DNA of 40,435 nt, from the NCBI RefSeq assembly GCF_030209355.1, contig NZ_JARVSF010000034.1, positions 1 through 40,435 of the forward strand, read 5' to 3'. The notes under the pieces are model-generated. The model was not told where the DNA came from and did no database searches. It saw only the letters and a program-made list of their open reading frames with translations. The position numbers and the translations under genes were made by a program. The stretch comes from Pseudarthrobacter sp. fls2-241-R2A-127. Lineage in GTDB: Bacteria > Actinomycetota > Actinomycetes > Actinomycetales > Micrococcaceae. The stretch's first letter is position 1. Each line of letters begins with the position of its first letter. Below are positions 1-7,846 of this stretch, piece after piece.

Positions 1-104
1 ACGGCGGCATGACGCTCATCCCCGAGATCCATTTCCCCACAAACCGTGAAGAGCCGGTAACCCCCCATCACCACCCGCCGCGCTCCCTCAGATCACCCGA
101 CACC

Positions 105-235
105 ACCTGATGACGCGTCCGGAGGGAACCGGCGGGAGGTGATGGGGCGTCGAGGGGGAACCGGCAGAACCTGATGGGGCGTCGATGGGGAGCGGCAGGA
201 GGTGATGGGGCGTCGAGGGGGACCGGTGGGGGAGG
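105..235. repeat. Imperfect tandem repeat, ~32-bp unit, four copies
   Basis: Four copies of a unit built around TGATGGGGCGTCGA begin at about 108, 140, 172 and 203, so the spacing is 32, 32 and 31 bases. The first copy is diverged (TGATGACGCGTCCG). The triplet before the core alternates between CCT and GGT from copy to copy. A partial copy in the opposite orientation (CCCCATCACC followed by CCCGCCG) lies at about 62-90. The unit length is not a multiple of three throughout and there are no unique spacers, so neither coding sequence nor CRISPR is likely. The region 1-309 holds no supportable gene. Confidence 0.75.
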
Positions 236-256
236 AGCCGCTGCCCGTGTCTGGCG

Positions 257-269
257 GTGACAGTGTCAC
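257..269. promoter_or_regulatory. 13-bp perfect palindrome upstream of the ChW-repeat protein
   Basis: GTGACAGTGTCAC reads GTGACA-G-TGTCAC, a perfect dyad centred 47 bases before the start codon at 310. It sits where a promoter or operator for the secreted protein would be expected. The half-sites are one base closer than in the CRP/GlxR consensus (GTGA-N6-TCAC), so I do not assign it to that family. No binding protein is identified. Confidence 0.4.
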
Positions 270-309
270 GGTGGGACAATGTTGATCTTCCTTCGATTAG
301 GGGGCCATT

Positions 310-1923
310 ATGGCCGGCTTGGGAGCTCTTTTACCTGGCCGCCGCTCCCGGGCATCCATGCCCAGGCTCCTGGCGGTTTTACTCGTGCTTGCGATCGGCC
401 TGCTGTTCGCTCCACCCGCCCATGCAGTGGACTACGGACATGACGTGTCCTGGCCGCAGTGCCCGGGAGGCCTCCCGATGCCCCCTGGAGATACGGAATT
501 CGTGGTTGTGGGCCTGACGCACGGACTCGCCTTCACCGAAAACCCGTGCCTGGGCAGCCAATTCCAGTGGGTGCTCGATCATGGCGTCAGGGCCCAGGCG
601 TACACCATGGCCACGTTTCCTACCGCGGCGCAGTACGAGACCTACAGCGACGACGGCCCCTACTCCATCAGCACCCGGCAGGACCGGTTGCGCAATGTTG
701 GCTACGCCGAAGGGCGCGCAGCCATCTCCTCCCTCAATAAGGTGGGTTGGCGGCCGGAGCGGGTCTGGGTCGACGTCGAGCCCCGCCCGCAACAGCCGTG
801 GCCCAGCTCGACAGCAAGTGAGCGGCAGGATAACCGGTACGTCATCTCAGGGCTCCTGGCTGCACTGGCTGACGCCGGCTACCCGCACGGGATCTACTCC
901 TATTCCAGTGCTTGGGAATCCATCACCGGTTCGTGGCAGCTTGCCGACGTGCCGATCTGGTCACCGGCAGGGCGCCTCGACTTCGCCAGCGAAGCGTCCG
1001 ACCTCTGCGTGAACCGCAGCTTCTCCGGGGGCACTGTTCATATGGCGCAATGGACCGATGGGACCTACGACTACGACATGACGTGCATCGGGGTCTACCA
1101 GGCCCACGTCACCACGATCGGGTGGCAGTCGAGCGTCTCTGATGGCGCTACCGCGGGGACTACCGGCCGGGCACTGCCGCTGGAGGCGCTGCGCCTGTCC
1201 GTGGCAGGGGACCGGCTGTCAGGCGACATTCTGTGGCGGGGGCAGGTGCAGGACATTGGCTGGCAGCCCTGGACGACGTCGGCGTCCCCGATTGGGACGA
1301 CCGGCCTCGGCCTGCGGCTCGAGGCTTTCGAGTTGCGGCTGACCGGTGACCTGGCCTCGCATTACAGCATCAGGTACCGCGCGCACGTCGAGAACGTCGG
1401 CTGGCAGCCGTACGTGATGGACGGAGCCACGGCTGGCACCGTTGGGCGGGGCCTCCGGATGGAGGCTGTGTCGATCGAACTGGTTCCGAAGGTCGCGCCG
1501 GCATTCACCGCTGTCTACGCCGCCCACGTCCAGAACCTCGGCTGGATGGCGAACGTTTCGGACGGAACCGTCGCCGGGACTACAGGCTTGGCCCTCCGGG
1601 TCGAGGCGTTGCGGCTCAACGTATCCAGCACGGCCTATACCGGTGATATCGAGTGGCGGGGGCATGTGCAAAACATCGGCTGGCAGCCCTGGACCACGTC
1701 GGCCAATCCCATCGGCACAATCGGGCAGGGGCTGCGTTTGGAAGCGTTTGAAATCAGGCTCACTGGCGAGATGGCGAACCATTACAGCATCTACTACCGC
1801 GCCCACGTACAGGATTTCGGCTGGCAACAGTGGGTGGCCGACGGTGGAATGGCGGGCACCTCGGGCATGGGCAAACGGATCGAGGCCGTACAGATCCTCC
1901 TCGCGCCCAGGACGGGTGGCTAG
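310..1923 (+). CDS. Secreted GH25-like lysozyme-type protein with six ChW repeats
   Basis: This 537-residue protein starts at ATG 310, preceded by AGGGGG at good spacing. A signal peptide is visible: an RR-containing N-terminus, a hydrophobic stretch at about 19-35, and likely cleavage after AHA at residue 39. Residues about 40-258 resemble a GH25/DUF1906-type TIM barrel, with an early YGHDVSWPQC, a central VWVDVE that would carry the catalytic acids, and a late MAQWTDG. From residue 263 to the end there are six hydrophobic-W repeats, each with a GWQ core, a G-T-x-G turn and LRLEA-type ending. Such repeats are linked to cell-surface attachment in other Gram-positives. Repeats 1-3 and 4-6 are a duplicated block, with repeats 2 and 5 nearly identical and 140 residues apart. 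The likely role is cell-wall binding or hydrolysis outside the cell. The hydrolase assignment rests on motifs only. Confidence 0.75.
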   Translation: MAGLGALLPGRRSRASMPRLLAVLLVLAIGLLFAPPAHAVDYGHDVSWPQCPGGLPMPPGDTEFVVVGLTHGLAFTENPCLGSQFQWVLDHGVRAQAYTMATFPTAAQYETYSDDGPYSISTRQDRLRNVGYAEGRAAISSLNKVGWRPERVWVDVEPRPQQPWPSSTASERQDNRYVISGLLAALADAGYPHGIYSYSSAWESITGSWQLADVPIWSPAGRLDFASEASDLCVNRSFSGGTVHMAQWTDGTYDYDMTCIGVYQAHVTTIGWQSSVSDGATAGTTGRALPLEALRLSVAGDRLSGDILWRGQVQDIGWQPWTTSASPIGTTGLGLRLEAFELRLTGDLASHYSIRYRAHVENVGWQPYVMDGATAGTVGRGLRMEAVSIELVPKVAPAFTAVYAAHVQNLGWMANVSDGTVAGTTGLALRVEALRLNVSSTAYTGDIEWRGHVQNIGWQPWTTSANPIGTIGQGLRLEAFEIRLTGEMANHYSIYYRAHVQDFGWQQWVADGGMAGTSGMGKRIEAVQILLAPRTGG

Positions 1924-1946
1924 TTCACCGGCCAGAATAGAAATGA

Positions 1947-1959
1947 ATTGTTGAACAAT
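1947..1959. promoter_or_regulatory. Putative GntR operator upstream of pxpA
   Basis: ATTGTTGAACAAT is a near-perfect dyad (ATTGTT/AACAAT) 51 bases before the pxpA start. The first 12 bases recur exactly at 6952-6963, ahead of the DUF969-DUF979-DUF2891 unit. A GntR/FCD gene lies between the two units at 6244-6921. FCD-type GntR proteins generally bind short dyads of this kind, so it is the natural candidate ligand. The assignment is inference from recurrence and context. Confidence 0.6.
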
Positions 1960-2010
1960 CCGGTTTTTTAGGGCATTCTTGGTGAACCACCAATCCGAGA
2001 CGGAGATCAC

Positions 2011-2769
2011 ATGCCCAGCATCGACCTGAACAGCGACGTCGGCGAATCGTTTGGAAACTGGTCCTTCGGCGATGACGCCGCCATTTTCGAGAGTGTTTCC
2101 AGCGCCAACGTGGCCTGCGGCTTCCACGCGGGTGATCCTGTGGGCATCATGGCCACCTGCCTGGCCGCCGCGAAGGCCGGCGTCACCGTGGGCGCCCATC
2201 CCGGGTACCGGGACCTGGCCGGATTCGGACGCCGTTTCGTGGACATGACCCCGGCGGAACTGACCGCTGACGTGGTCTACCAGATCGGCGCCGTCCAGGC
2301 CGTGGCCCTCGCCGCCGGAACCGCAGTCCGCTACGTCAAACCCCACGGCGCCCTCTACAACACGATCGTCAACCACCCCCGGCAAGCAGGCGCCGTGGTG
2401 GCCGCCATCCTCGCCGTTGACCCCACCCTTCCCCTCATGGTCCTGCCCAACTCCGAGATCCAGCGCCAAGCCGACGCCGCCGGACTGCGAACGGTCCCGG
2501 AGGCCTTCGCCGACCGCGCCTACAACCCTGACGGCACCCTGGTCTCCCGGCGCGAACCCGGCGCCGTTCTCCACGAGGTGAAGTACGTCGTCGAACATGT
2601 CCTGCGCCTGGCCACCGATGGCGTGGTCCGTGCTGTGGACGGATCACTGGTCCCGGTCGCAGCGGAAAGCATCTGCCTGCACGGCGACACGGCCGGCGCC
2701 GTGGCAATGGCCGCCGCCGTCCGCGCCGCCCTGGCGGACGCCGGCATCACCGTCCAGAGCTTCGCCTAG
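2011..2769 (+). CDS. pxpA: 5-oxoprolinase subunit A (LamB/YcsF family)
   Basis: This 252-residue protein has the usual family length. The known family role is as a subunit of the ATP-dependent prokaryotic 5-oxoprolinase PxpABC, which opens 5-oxoproline to glutamate in the cytoplasm. Family motifs are clear: DLNSDVGESFG at residues 4-14, ANVACGFHAGD, TVGAHPGYRDLAGFGRR, and YVKPHGALYN. The ATG at 2011 follows GGAG. It is the first gene of a compact operon with the pxpB-pxpC fusion 2 bases downstream. A dyad shared with the transporter unit lies in its leader, suggesting GntR control. Confidence 0.92.
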   Translation: MPSIDLNSDVGESFGNWSFGDDAAIFESVSSANVACGFHAGDPVGIMATCLAAAKAGVTVGAHPGYRDLAGFGRRFVDMTPAELTADVVYQIGAVQAVALAAGTAVRYVKPHGALYNTIVNHPRQAGAVVAAILAVDPTLPLMVLPNSEIQRQADAAGLRTVPEAFADRAYNPDGTLVSRREPGAVLHEVKYVVEHVLRLATDGVVRAVDGSLVPVAAESICLHGDTAGAVAMAAAVRAALADAGITVQSFA

Positions 2770-2771
2770 CC

Positions 2772-4442
2772 ATGGCCGCCACACAACAGCAGCCGGCCAC
2801 GATGGCCCCGGCGGCGGCCCTCACCGCGGTCAGGCCCGCCGGAGACCGGGCCATCCTGGTGGAACTGTCCTCCCTGGATACTGTGCTCAGCCTCCAGGCG
2901 CAACTGACGGCGCACCCCCGGCCGGGCCAGATCGACGTCATTGCCGCCGCCGGAACCGTGCTGATCACCGCGGATTCGCCCCACGCCCTGCGGGCGCTGG
3001 CCGCCCACGTCCGCAGCCTTGACCTTGAAGCGCCCGCGGAGGCTGACAGCACGCTGGTCACCATTGAGGTGGTGTACGACGGCGACGACCTGGACGAGGC
3101 CGCGGCGCTCACCGGCCTTGGCCGCGACGGTGTCGTGGCAGCCCACACGGACCAACTGTGGACTGCTGCCTTCGCCGGATTCGCCCCGGGCTTCGCCTAC
3201 CTCACCGGCGAGAACTCCACCCTTGACGTACCGCGCCGACGTTCCCCGCGAACAGCCGTACCCGCCGGGGCCGTGGCCCTCGGTGGACCCTACTCGGCCA
3301 TCTACCCCCGGCAATCACCGGGCGGCTGGCAGCTGATCGGACGGACCGACGCCACGCTCTGGGACCTCGGGCGCGACAACCCGGCGCTCATCCGCCCCGG
3401 TGATACCGTCCGTTTCGCCGCGGTCCGGGCCCAGGCCACCATGACCCGGCGGCCGGAACCGGCCGATGCCGCTGCCCGCCAGGCGCCCCATGGGGAACAT
3501 GCCACCGCGGGCCTTGCCGTGCGCAAGCCGGGCCTCCAGGCCACCATCCAGGATCTGGGCCGGCCGGGCTACGCATCCCTGGGTGTCAGCAGCTCCGGTG
3601 CCATGGATCGGGGCGCCCTGCGCCGCGCCAACCGCCTGGTGGGCAACCCGGAGGACGCCGCGGGAGTCGAAATGCTCTTCGGCGGCCTGGAAATCGAAGC
3701 CCTGACCGACCAAGTCCTGGCCGTCACCGGCGCCAGCGTGCCGCTTGAGGTCACCCCGTCAGGGGACGCCAAGCAGCGGCCGACGGCGGTGCGGCAGCCG
3801 GCCTGCGACGCCCCCTTCGCGCTGCTGGCAGGGGAGCGGCTCACCGTGGGCGCACCCACCGCAGGACTCCGCTCCTACCTGGGGGTCCGCGGCGGGGTCA
3901 CTGGGCCAACCGCCCTGGGAAGCCGCTCCACCGACACCATGTCCGGGCTGGGTCCTGACCCCCTCCAGGCGGGAAGCACCCTGCCCGTGGGTACCCCCAC
4001 ACCAGGCAGTGTCGTGGGCAACGCTGAAATTTCACCCCTCCCGGACCAAAGCCGCGCCACAGTGCTCCGCGTGGTGCCCGGACCACGCCAGGACTGGTTC
4101 AGCGAGGAGACCCTGGCGGCCTTCCTCGAACAGGAATGGACCGTTACGCCCAAGTCCAACCGGATCGGCCTGCGCCTCGACGGAGAAGCACTGACCCGCA
4201 GCACCGATGGCGAACTCGCCAGCGAAGGCACTGTCCGCGGCGCCGTACAGGTGCCACCGGAAGGGCAGCCGGTCCTCTTCCTCTCCGATCATCCGGTGAC
4301 CGGCGGGTACCCGGTGATTGCCGTCGTCGTCCACGCTGACCTGGACAAAGCCGCCCAACTTCCGCCGGGTGCCACCGTGCGGTTCACCCCAGCATCCCCG
4401 GCAGAACAGCCCGAAACACCGAAGGAAAGCTTCCATGCGTAA
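2772..4442 (+). CDS. pxpBC: Fused 5-oxoprolinase subunits B and C (urea-carboxylase-type CT domains)
   Basis: This 556-residue protein joins two subunits that are separate in many bacteria. Residues about 18-220 are PxpB/KipI-like, with GFAPGFAYLTG, VPRRRSPRTAVPAGAVALGG and SPGGWQLIGRTD. Residues about 245-545 are PxpC/KipA-like, with KPGLQATIQDLGRPGYASLGVSS, GAMDRGALRRANRLVGN, and LRSYLGVRGG. These are the AHS1 and AHS2 domains, also found as the carboxyltransferase part of urea carboxylase. The gene starts 2 bases after the pxpA stop, with no obvious ribosome binding site, which suggests translational coupling. Its 3' end overlaps the biotin carboxylase gene by 8 bases. Its product should work with PxpA in 5-oxoproline cleavage, and possibly with the biotin protein downstream. 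Confidence 0.88.
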   Translation: MAATQQQPATMAPAAALTAVRPAGDRAILVELSSLDTVLSLQAQLTAHPRPGQIDVIAAAGTVLITADSPHALRALAAHVRSLDLEAPAEADSTLVTIEVVYDGDDLDEAAALTGLGRDGVVAAHTDQLWTAAFAGFAPGFAYLTGENSTLDVPRRRSPRTAVPAGAVALGGPYSAIYPRQSPGGWQLIGRTDATLWDLGRDNPALIRPGDTVRFAAVRAQATMTRRPEPADAAARQAPHGEHATAGLAVRKPGLQATIQDLGRPGYASLGVSSSGAMDRGALRRANRLVGNPEDAAGVEMLFGGLEIEALTDQVLAVTGASVPLEVTPSGDAKQRPTAVRQPACDAPFALLAGERLTVGAPTAGLRSYLGVRGGVTGPTALGSRSTDTMSGLGPDPLQAGSTLPVGTPTPGSVVGNAEISPLPDQSRATVLRVVPGPRQDWFSEETLAAFLEQEWTVTPKSNRIGLRLDGEALTRSTDGELASEGTVRGAVQVPPEGQPVLFLSDHPVTGGYPVIAVVVHADLDKAAQLPPGATVRFTPASPAEQPETPKESFHA

Positions 4443-6183
4443 AGTCCTCATTGCCAACCGCGGCGAAATTGCCGTCCGGATCGCCCGGGCCTGCGACGAC
4501 GCAGGGCTGGACAGCGTGGCCGTCTACGCCGATCCCGATGCCGGCGCGCTGCACGTCTCCGCGGCCACCGAAGCCTACTCGCTGGCCGGCTCCCGGCCGC
4601 AGGAAACCTACCTGGACATCGAGAAGATCCTGGCGGTCGCCGCCAAAAGCGGTGCCGACGCCGTCCACCCGGGGTACGGCTTCCTGTCCGAGAACGCCGG
4701 CTTTGCCCAGGCCGTGATCGACGCCGGCCTGACCTGGATCGGGCCCTCGCCGGACACCATCCGGCTTTTGGGCGACAAGGTCAGTGCCCGTGAGGTGGCT
4801 GTCCGCGCCGGTGCCCCGCTGGCACCCGGCAGCGACGGCCCGGTGGCCAGTGCCGAAGAGGTCCGTGCCTTCGCCGAGCAGGTTGGCCTGCCCGTGGCCA
4901 TCAAGGCTGCCTTCGGCGGCGGCGGACGCGGCCTCAAGGTGGTCCGGAACCTGGCCGACATCGAGGAAAGCTTCGACTCCGCAGTGCGCGAATCCCTGGC
5001 CGCCTTCGGCCGCAGCGAATGCTACGTGGAGAAGTTCCTGGACCGGCCCCGGCACGTGGAGGCCCAGGTCATCGCGGACACGCACGGCAACGTGGTGGTG
5101 GTGGGCACCCGTGACTGCTCGCTGCAGCGCCGCCACCAGAAACTCGTTGAGGAAGCGCCAGCCCCGTTCCTCACCCCCGAACAGCGAGCCGAAATCCATG
5201 CCTCGGCGAAGGCCATCTGCCGCGAAGCCGGATATGTCGGCGCAGGCACCGTGGAGTACCTGCTGGACGGCAGCGGTTTCCTCAGCTTCCTTGAGGTCAA
5301 CACCCGCCTGCAGGTGGAGCACCCCATCACCGAGGAGACCTCGGGTGTGGACCTCGTCGCGGCCCAGTTGGCCATCGCAGCGGGGGAGAAGCTTCCCATC
5401 CTCGAAGATCCGGAACCGCGGGGGCACGCCTTTGAGTTCCGGATCAACGCCGAGGATCCCGGCCGTGGCTTCCTGCCATCCCCGGGCACCGTGGACTCCT
5501 TCGAGGCGCCCACCGGGCCTGGGATCCGGCTGGATACCGGTGTCCGTGCGGGGTCAACGGTGCCGGGGCAGTTCGATTCCCTGCTCGCCAAGCTCGTGGT
5601 GACCGGCGCGGACCGGCAACAGGCCCTCCGCCGCGCCCGGCGCGCCCTGGGCGAGTTCCGCATCGGCGGGCTGGCCACCGTGCTGCCGTTCCACCGGGCG
5701 GTGGTGGACGCCCCGGACTTCACCGGCGCGGACGCCCTGGGCGTCTACACAACGTGGATCGAGAGCGAATTCGCCGCCGACCTGGACGCGGATCCCGCCT
5801 TCAGCCCCGCCGCCCCGGAGGAACCGCGCCGCACCATCGGCATCGAGGTGGATGGCAAGCGGATGGAGCTGGGACTTCCCGCGGCGCTGCTGGACGCGCT
5901 GCTCGACGGCGGCGGCCGGCGTGGTGCCGAGGCCCCGGAGCGGAGCGCGGCTGCTCCGGCGGAGAAGAACGACGGCGACCTCCTGGCCACCATGGCCGGC
6001 ACGGTGGTCAAGTGGCTGGCCGAGCCCGGGACCAGTGTGGCGGAAGGAGACACCGTGCTGGTGCTCGAGGCCATGAAGATGGAGACGGCCGTGGCCGCCC
6101 ACCGCGCCGGCACGCTGGGGGAGCAGTTCGCCGCCGCGGGCGACGCCGTAGCACCGGGACAGGTGCTGGCCACTATCGGCTGA
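4435..6183 (+). CDS. Biotin carboxylase fused to biotin carboxyl carrier domain (AccC-like)
   Basis: The start ATG at 4435 is chosen because GAAGGAAAG precedes it and the protein then begins MRKVLIANRGEIAVRIARA, a canonical biotin carboxylase N-terminus. The product has 582 residues. Domains in order are biotin carboxylase N (1-110), ATP-grasp with IKAAFGGGGRGLKVV and EVNTRLQVEHPITEETSG, and the C-terminal carboxylase domain ending near residue 445. A linker follows, then a biotinyl domain (about 515-582) with the biotinylation site EAMKMET. The enzyme carboxylates its own biotin using ATP and bicarbonate. The start overlaps the end of pxpBC by 8 bases, so it is in the oxoproline operon. No acyl-CoA carboxyltransferase subunit is encoded in the window. 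An acyl-CoA carboxylase alpha subunit is the alternative reading. Confidence 0.9.
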   Translation: MRKVLIANRGEIAVRIARACDDAGLDSVAVYADPDAGALHVSAATEAYSLAGSRPQETYLDIEKILAVAAKSGADAVHPGYGFLSENAGFAQAVIDAGLTWIGPSPDTIRLLGDKVSAREVAVRAGAPLAPGSDGPVASAEEVRAFAEQVGLPVAIKAAFGGGGRGLKVVRNLADIEESFDSAVRESLAAFGRSECYVEKFLDRPRHVEAQVIADTHGNVVVVGTRDCSLQRRHQKLVEEAPAPFLTPEQRAEIHASAKAICREAGYVGAGTVEYLLDGSGFLSFLEVNTRLQVEHPITEETSGVDLVAAQLAIAAGEKLPILEDPEPRGHAFEFRINAEDPGRGFLPSPGTVDSFEAPTGPGIRLDTGVRAGSTVPGQFDSLLAKLVVTGADRQQALRRARRALGEFRIGGLATVLPFHRAVVDAPDFTGADALGVYTTWIESEFAADLDADPAFSPAAPEEPRRTIGIEVDGKRMELGLPAALLDALLDGGGRRGAEAPERSAAAPAEKNDGDLLATMAGTVVKWLAEPGTSVAEGDTVLVLEAMKMETAVAAHRAGTLGEQFAAAGDAVAPGQVLATIG

Positions 6184-6230
6184 GCCGAGCCCGCGTGACG
6201 GGCCCTGTGCCTTGGCGCGGGCCCGGGCCG

Positions 6231-6244
6231 ATATCGTGGTGCCA
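6231..6244 (+). promoter_or_regulatory. Leaderless-type -10 element of the GntR gene
   Basis: TATCGT at 6232-6237 matches the TANNNT -10 pattern and stands exactly six bases before ATG 6244. No Shine-Dalgarno sequence is present. The transcript would then start at or next to the A of the start codon. No convincing -35 was found. The spacer from the previous stop contains a small dyad, GCCCG/CGGGC at about 6189-6203. Confidence 0.5.
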
Positions 6245-6921
6245 TGACGTTTGACGAGGTGCTGGCCGATCTCCAGGCCCAGGCCAGGACCACAAAGCAC
6301 GCCGAAACCGGGCTCTGGGTGGCCGCGCAGCTCCGCAGCCGCATCGAAGCCGGCCAACTCAAGCCCGGATCCAAGCTCGCCGAGGAAGCCCTCCGCGAGG
6401 CCTTGGGCGTGTCCCGGAATACCCTCCGGGAAGCGTTCGCCGCCCTGCACTCGGAACATATCGTCACCCGCATTCCCAACCGCGGCGTGTTCGTCGCGCA
6501 CCCCACGGCGGACGACATCCGCGAAATCTACCGTGTCCGCCGCTTCCTGGAGCCCTCGGCGGTACTGTGGTCCGGCGCGGTCTCCCCGGAACCGCTGGCA
6601 GCGATCGTCAAAGCGGCCAGGGCTGCCGCCGCGGACGGCGACATCCCCGGCATGGCAGGGGCCAACCAGGACTTCCACCGTGCCATCGTGGACCGCGCCG
6701 GCAGTGAACGCCTGAACAGCCTCATGGACCAGGTGCTGGCCGAAATGCGGCTGGTGTTCCACTCGATGGCCGCCAATCCCGCCTTCCACGAACCCTACGT
6801 GGAGGACAACGCCAAGATCGTGGAGCTCCTGGAGAACGGGGATCTGGCCGCGGCAGCGGACTTCCTGGCCAATTACCTGGAGCGCGCTGAAGCCCAGCTG
6901 CTCGCCGCCGTCGGCCACTGA
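6244..6921 (+). CDS. GntR-family transcriptional regulator (FCD domain)
   Basis: The 225-residue protein has a winged helix-turn-helix at about 20-85 (LRSRIEAGQLKPGSKLAEEALREALGV, then SRNTLREAFAALHSEHIV) and an all-helical FCD ligand-binding domain at about 90-215. The FCD domain contains REIYRVRRFLEPSA and NQDFHRAIVDRAGSERL, with the histidines and aspartate expected of this group. It lies between the pxp operon and the DUF969/DUF979 unit. An identical 12-base dyad lies upstream of both, so it probably represses both and responds to 5-oxoproline or a related acid. The ligand is inferred from context only. Confidence 0.88.
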   Translation: MTFDEVLADLQAQARTTKHAETGLWVAAQLRSRIEAGQLKPGSKLAEEALREALGVSRNTLREAFAALHSEHIVTRIPNRGVFVAHPTADDIREIYRVRRFLEPSAVLWSGAVSPEPLAAIVKAARAAAADGDIPGMAGANQDFHRAIVDRAGSERLNSLMDQVLAEMRLVFHSMAANPAFHEPYVEDNAKIVELLENGDLAAAADFLANYLERAEAQLLAAVGH

Positions 6922-6944
6922 CCTGATCCCTTCCGCAGGCGGGG

Positions 6945-6974
6945 TTGCAGGATTGTTGAACAAAACGCTATGCT
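6945..6974 (+). promoter_or_regulatory. Promoter with internal GntR operator for the DUF969 unit
   Basis: TTGCAG (6945-6950) and TATGCT (6969-6974) are separated by 18 bases and make a plausible -35/-10 pair. The dyad ATTGTTGAACAA (6952-6963), shared with the pxpA leader, fills the spacer. An operator between -35 and -10 is a classic repression position. The leader to the start codon at 7133 is about 150 bases, GC-rich and without a recognised riboswitch. Confidence 0.55.
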
Positions 6975-7132
6975 GTGGATCACACCGTTGGCCTGCAGCA
7001 CCCACAATCCTGCAGCCCTGACGTGACCGGGGCTCCCGCCCCTCGGCGCCGCCCCACCGAAAAAACCAGGGGCACAGACGCGCCGGCCCCACTTTCGCAG
7101 ACCCATCAAGGGTCCCCTGGGAAGGGATAATC

Positions 7133-7846
7133 ATGCTTGTACTCATCGGGGTGCTGCTGGTGGTCGTTGGCTTCGCCATCCGCCTGAACCCCCTGATTGT
7201 CGTCACCGTCGCGGGCATCGTCACCGCGCTGCTGGGCGGCATGAACCCCGCGCAGATCCTCGATTCGTTCGGCACCGGCTTCGCCAGCAGCCGCTCGGTC
7301 ACCATCTTCGTGGCGGTGCTGCCGGTGGTGGGCATCATCGAGTTCTTCGGTCTGCAGGAGCAAGCCAAAACCCTCATCGGCCGGCTCGCCAAACTGACCG
7401 CCGGGCGCGTCCTGATCGGCTACCTGGCCGTCCGCCAGATCACCGCAGCCGTGGGCCTGACCAGCATCGGCGGCCACGCCCAGACCGTCCGCCCGCTGGT
7501 GTTCCCGATGGCTGAAGGGGCAGCGCTGCGCCGCTACGGCCACGTGCCGGAAAAGATCAGCGAGAAGATCAAGGGCCATGCGGCCGGCGCCGATAACGTG
7601 GGTGTCTTCTTTGGCGAGGACGTGTTCGTGGCCGTTGGCTCCATCCTGCTGATCACCACGTTCGTGGACACCACCTACCACCTGCACCTGGAACCGCTCC
7701 AACTGGCGCTCTGGGCCATCCCCAGCGCCATCGCCGCTTTCCTGATCCACGGCTTCAGGCTGCTGCGCCTGGACAAGCAGCTGGACAAGGAATACCGCGA
7801 GTTTGAGCTCACCGCCGCACTGGAAACCGCAGGAGAAGCCAAATGA
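7133..7846 (+). CDS. DUF969 family membrane protein, probable 5-oxoproline transporter subunit
   Basis: The 237-residue protein has several hydrophobic segments: about 2-35, 55-75, 155-185 and 195-210. It begins MLVLIGVLLVVVGFAIRLN, and GGMNPAQILDSFGTGFASSRS is a DUF969 signature. ATG 7133 follows GGAAGGGA. The stop overlaps the start of the DUF979 gene (ATGA). The two families almost always occur as a pair and are commonly found beside 5-oxoproline or pyroglutamyl-peptidase genes. Here they sit beside pxp genes and share their operator, which supports a role as an uptake system for 5-oxoproline. Transport has not been shown from the sequence. Confidence 0.85.
   Translation: MLVLIGVLLVVVGFAIRLNPLIVVTVAGIVTALLGGMNPAQILDSFGTGFASSRSVTIFVAVLPVVGIIEFFGLQEQAKTLIGRLAKLTAGRVLIGYLAVRQITAAVGLTSIGGHAQTVRPLVFPMAEGAALRRYGHVPEKISEKIKGHAAGADNVGVFFGEDVFVAVGSILLITTFVDTTYHLHLEPLQLALWAIPSAIAAFLIHGFRLLRLDKQLDKEYREFELTAALETAGEAK

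Noticed and set aside
105..235. CRISPR array
   Set aside because: The 32-bp units abut without unique spacers and no cas gene is present.
88..279. 63-codon repeat protein on the minus strand
   Set aside because: The frame exists only because of the tandem repeat, whose spacing breaks frame once. It has no ribosome site and a proline/histidine-rich shadow composition.
1219..2598. 459-codon open frame on the minus strand
   Set aside because: It is antisense to the ChW protein and pxpA, and its repeats mirror the ChW repeats on the other strand.
5554..7392. 612-codon open frame on the minus strand
   Set aside because: It is antisense to the biotin carboxylase, the GntR gene and the DUF969 gene. 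It is a shadow caused by GC bias.
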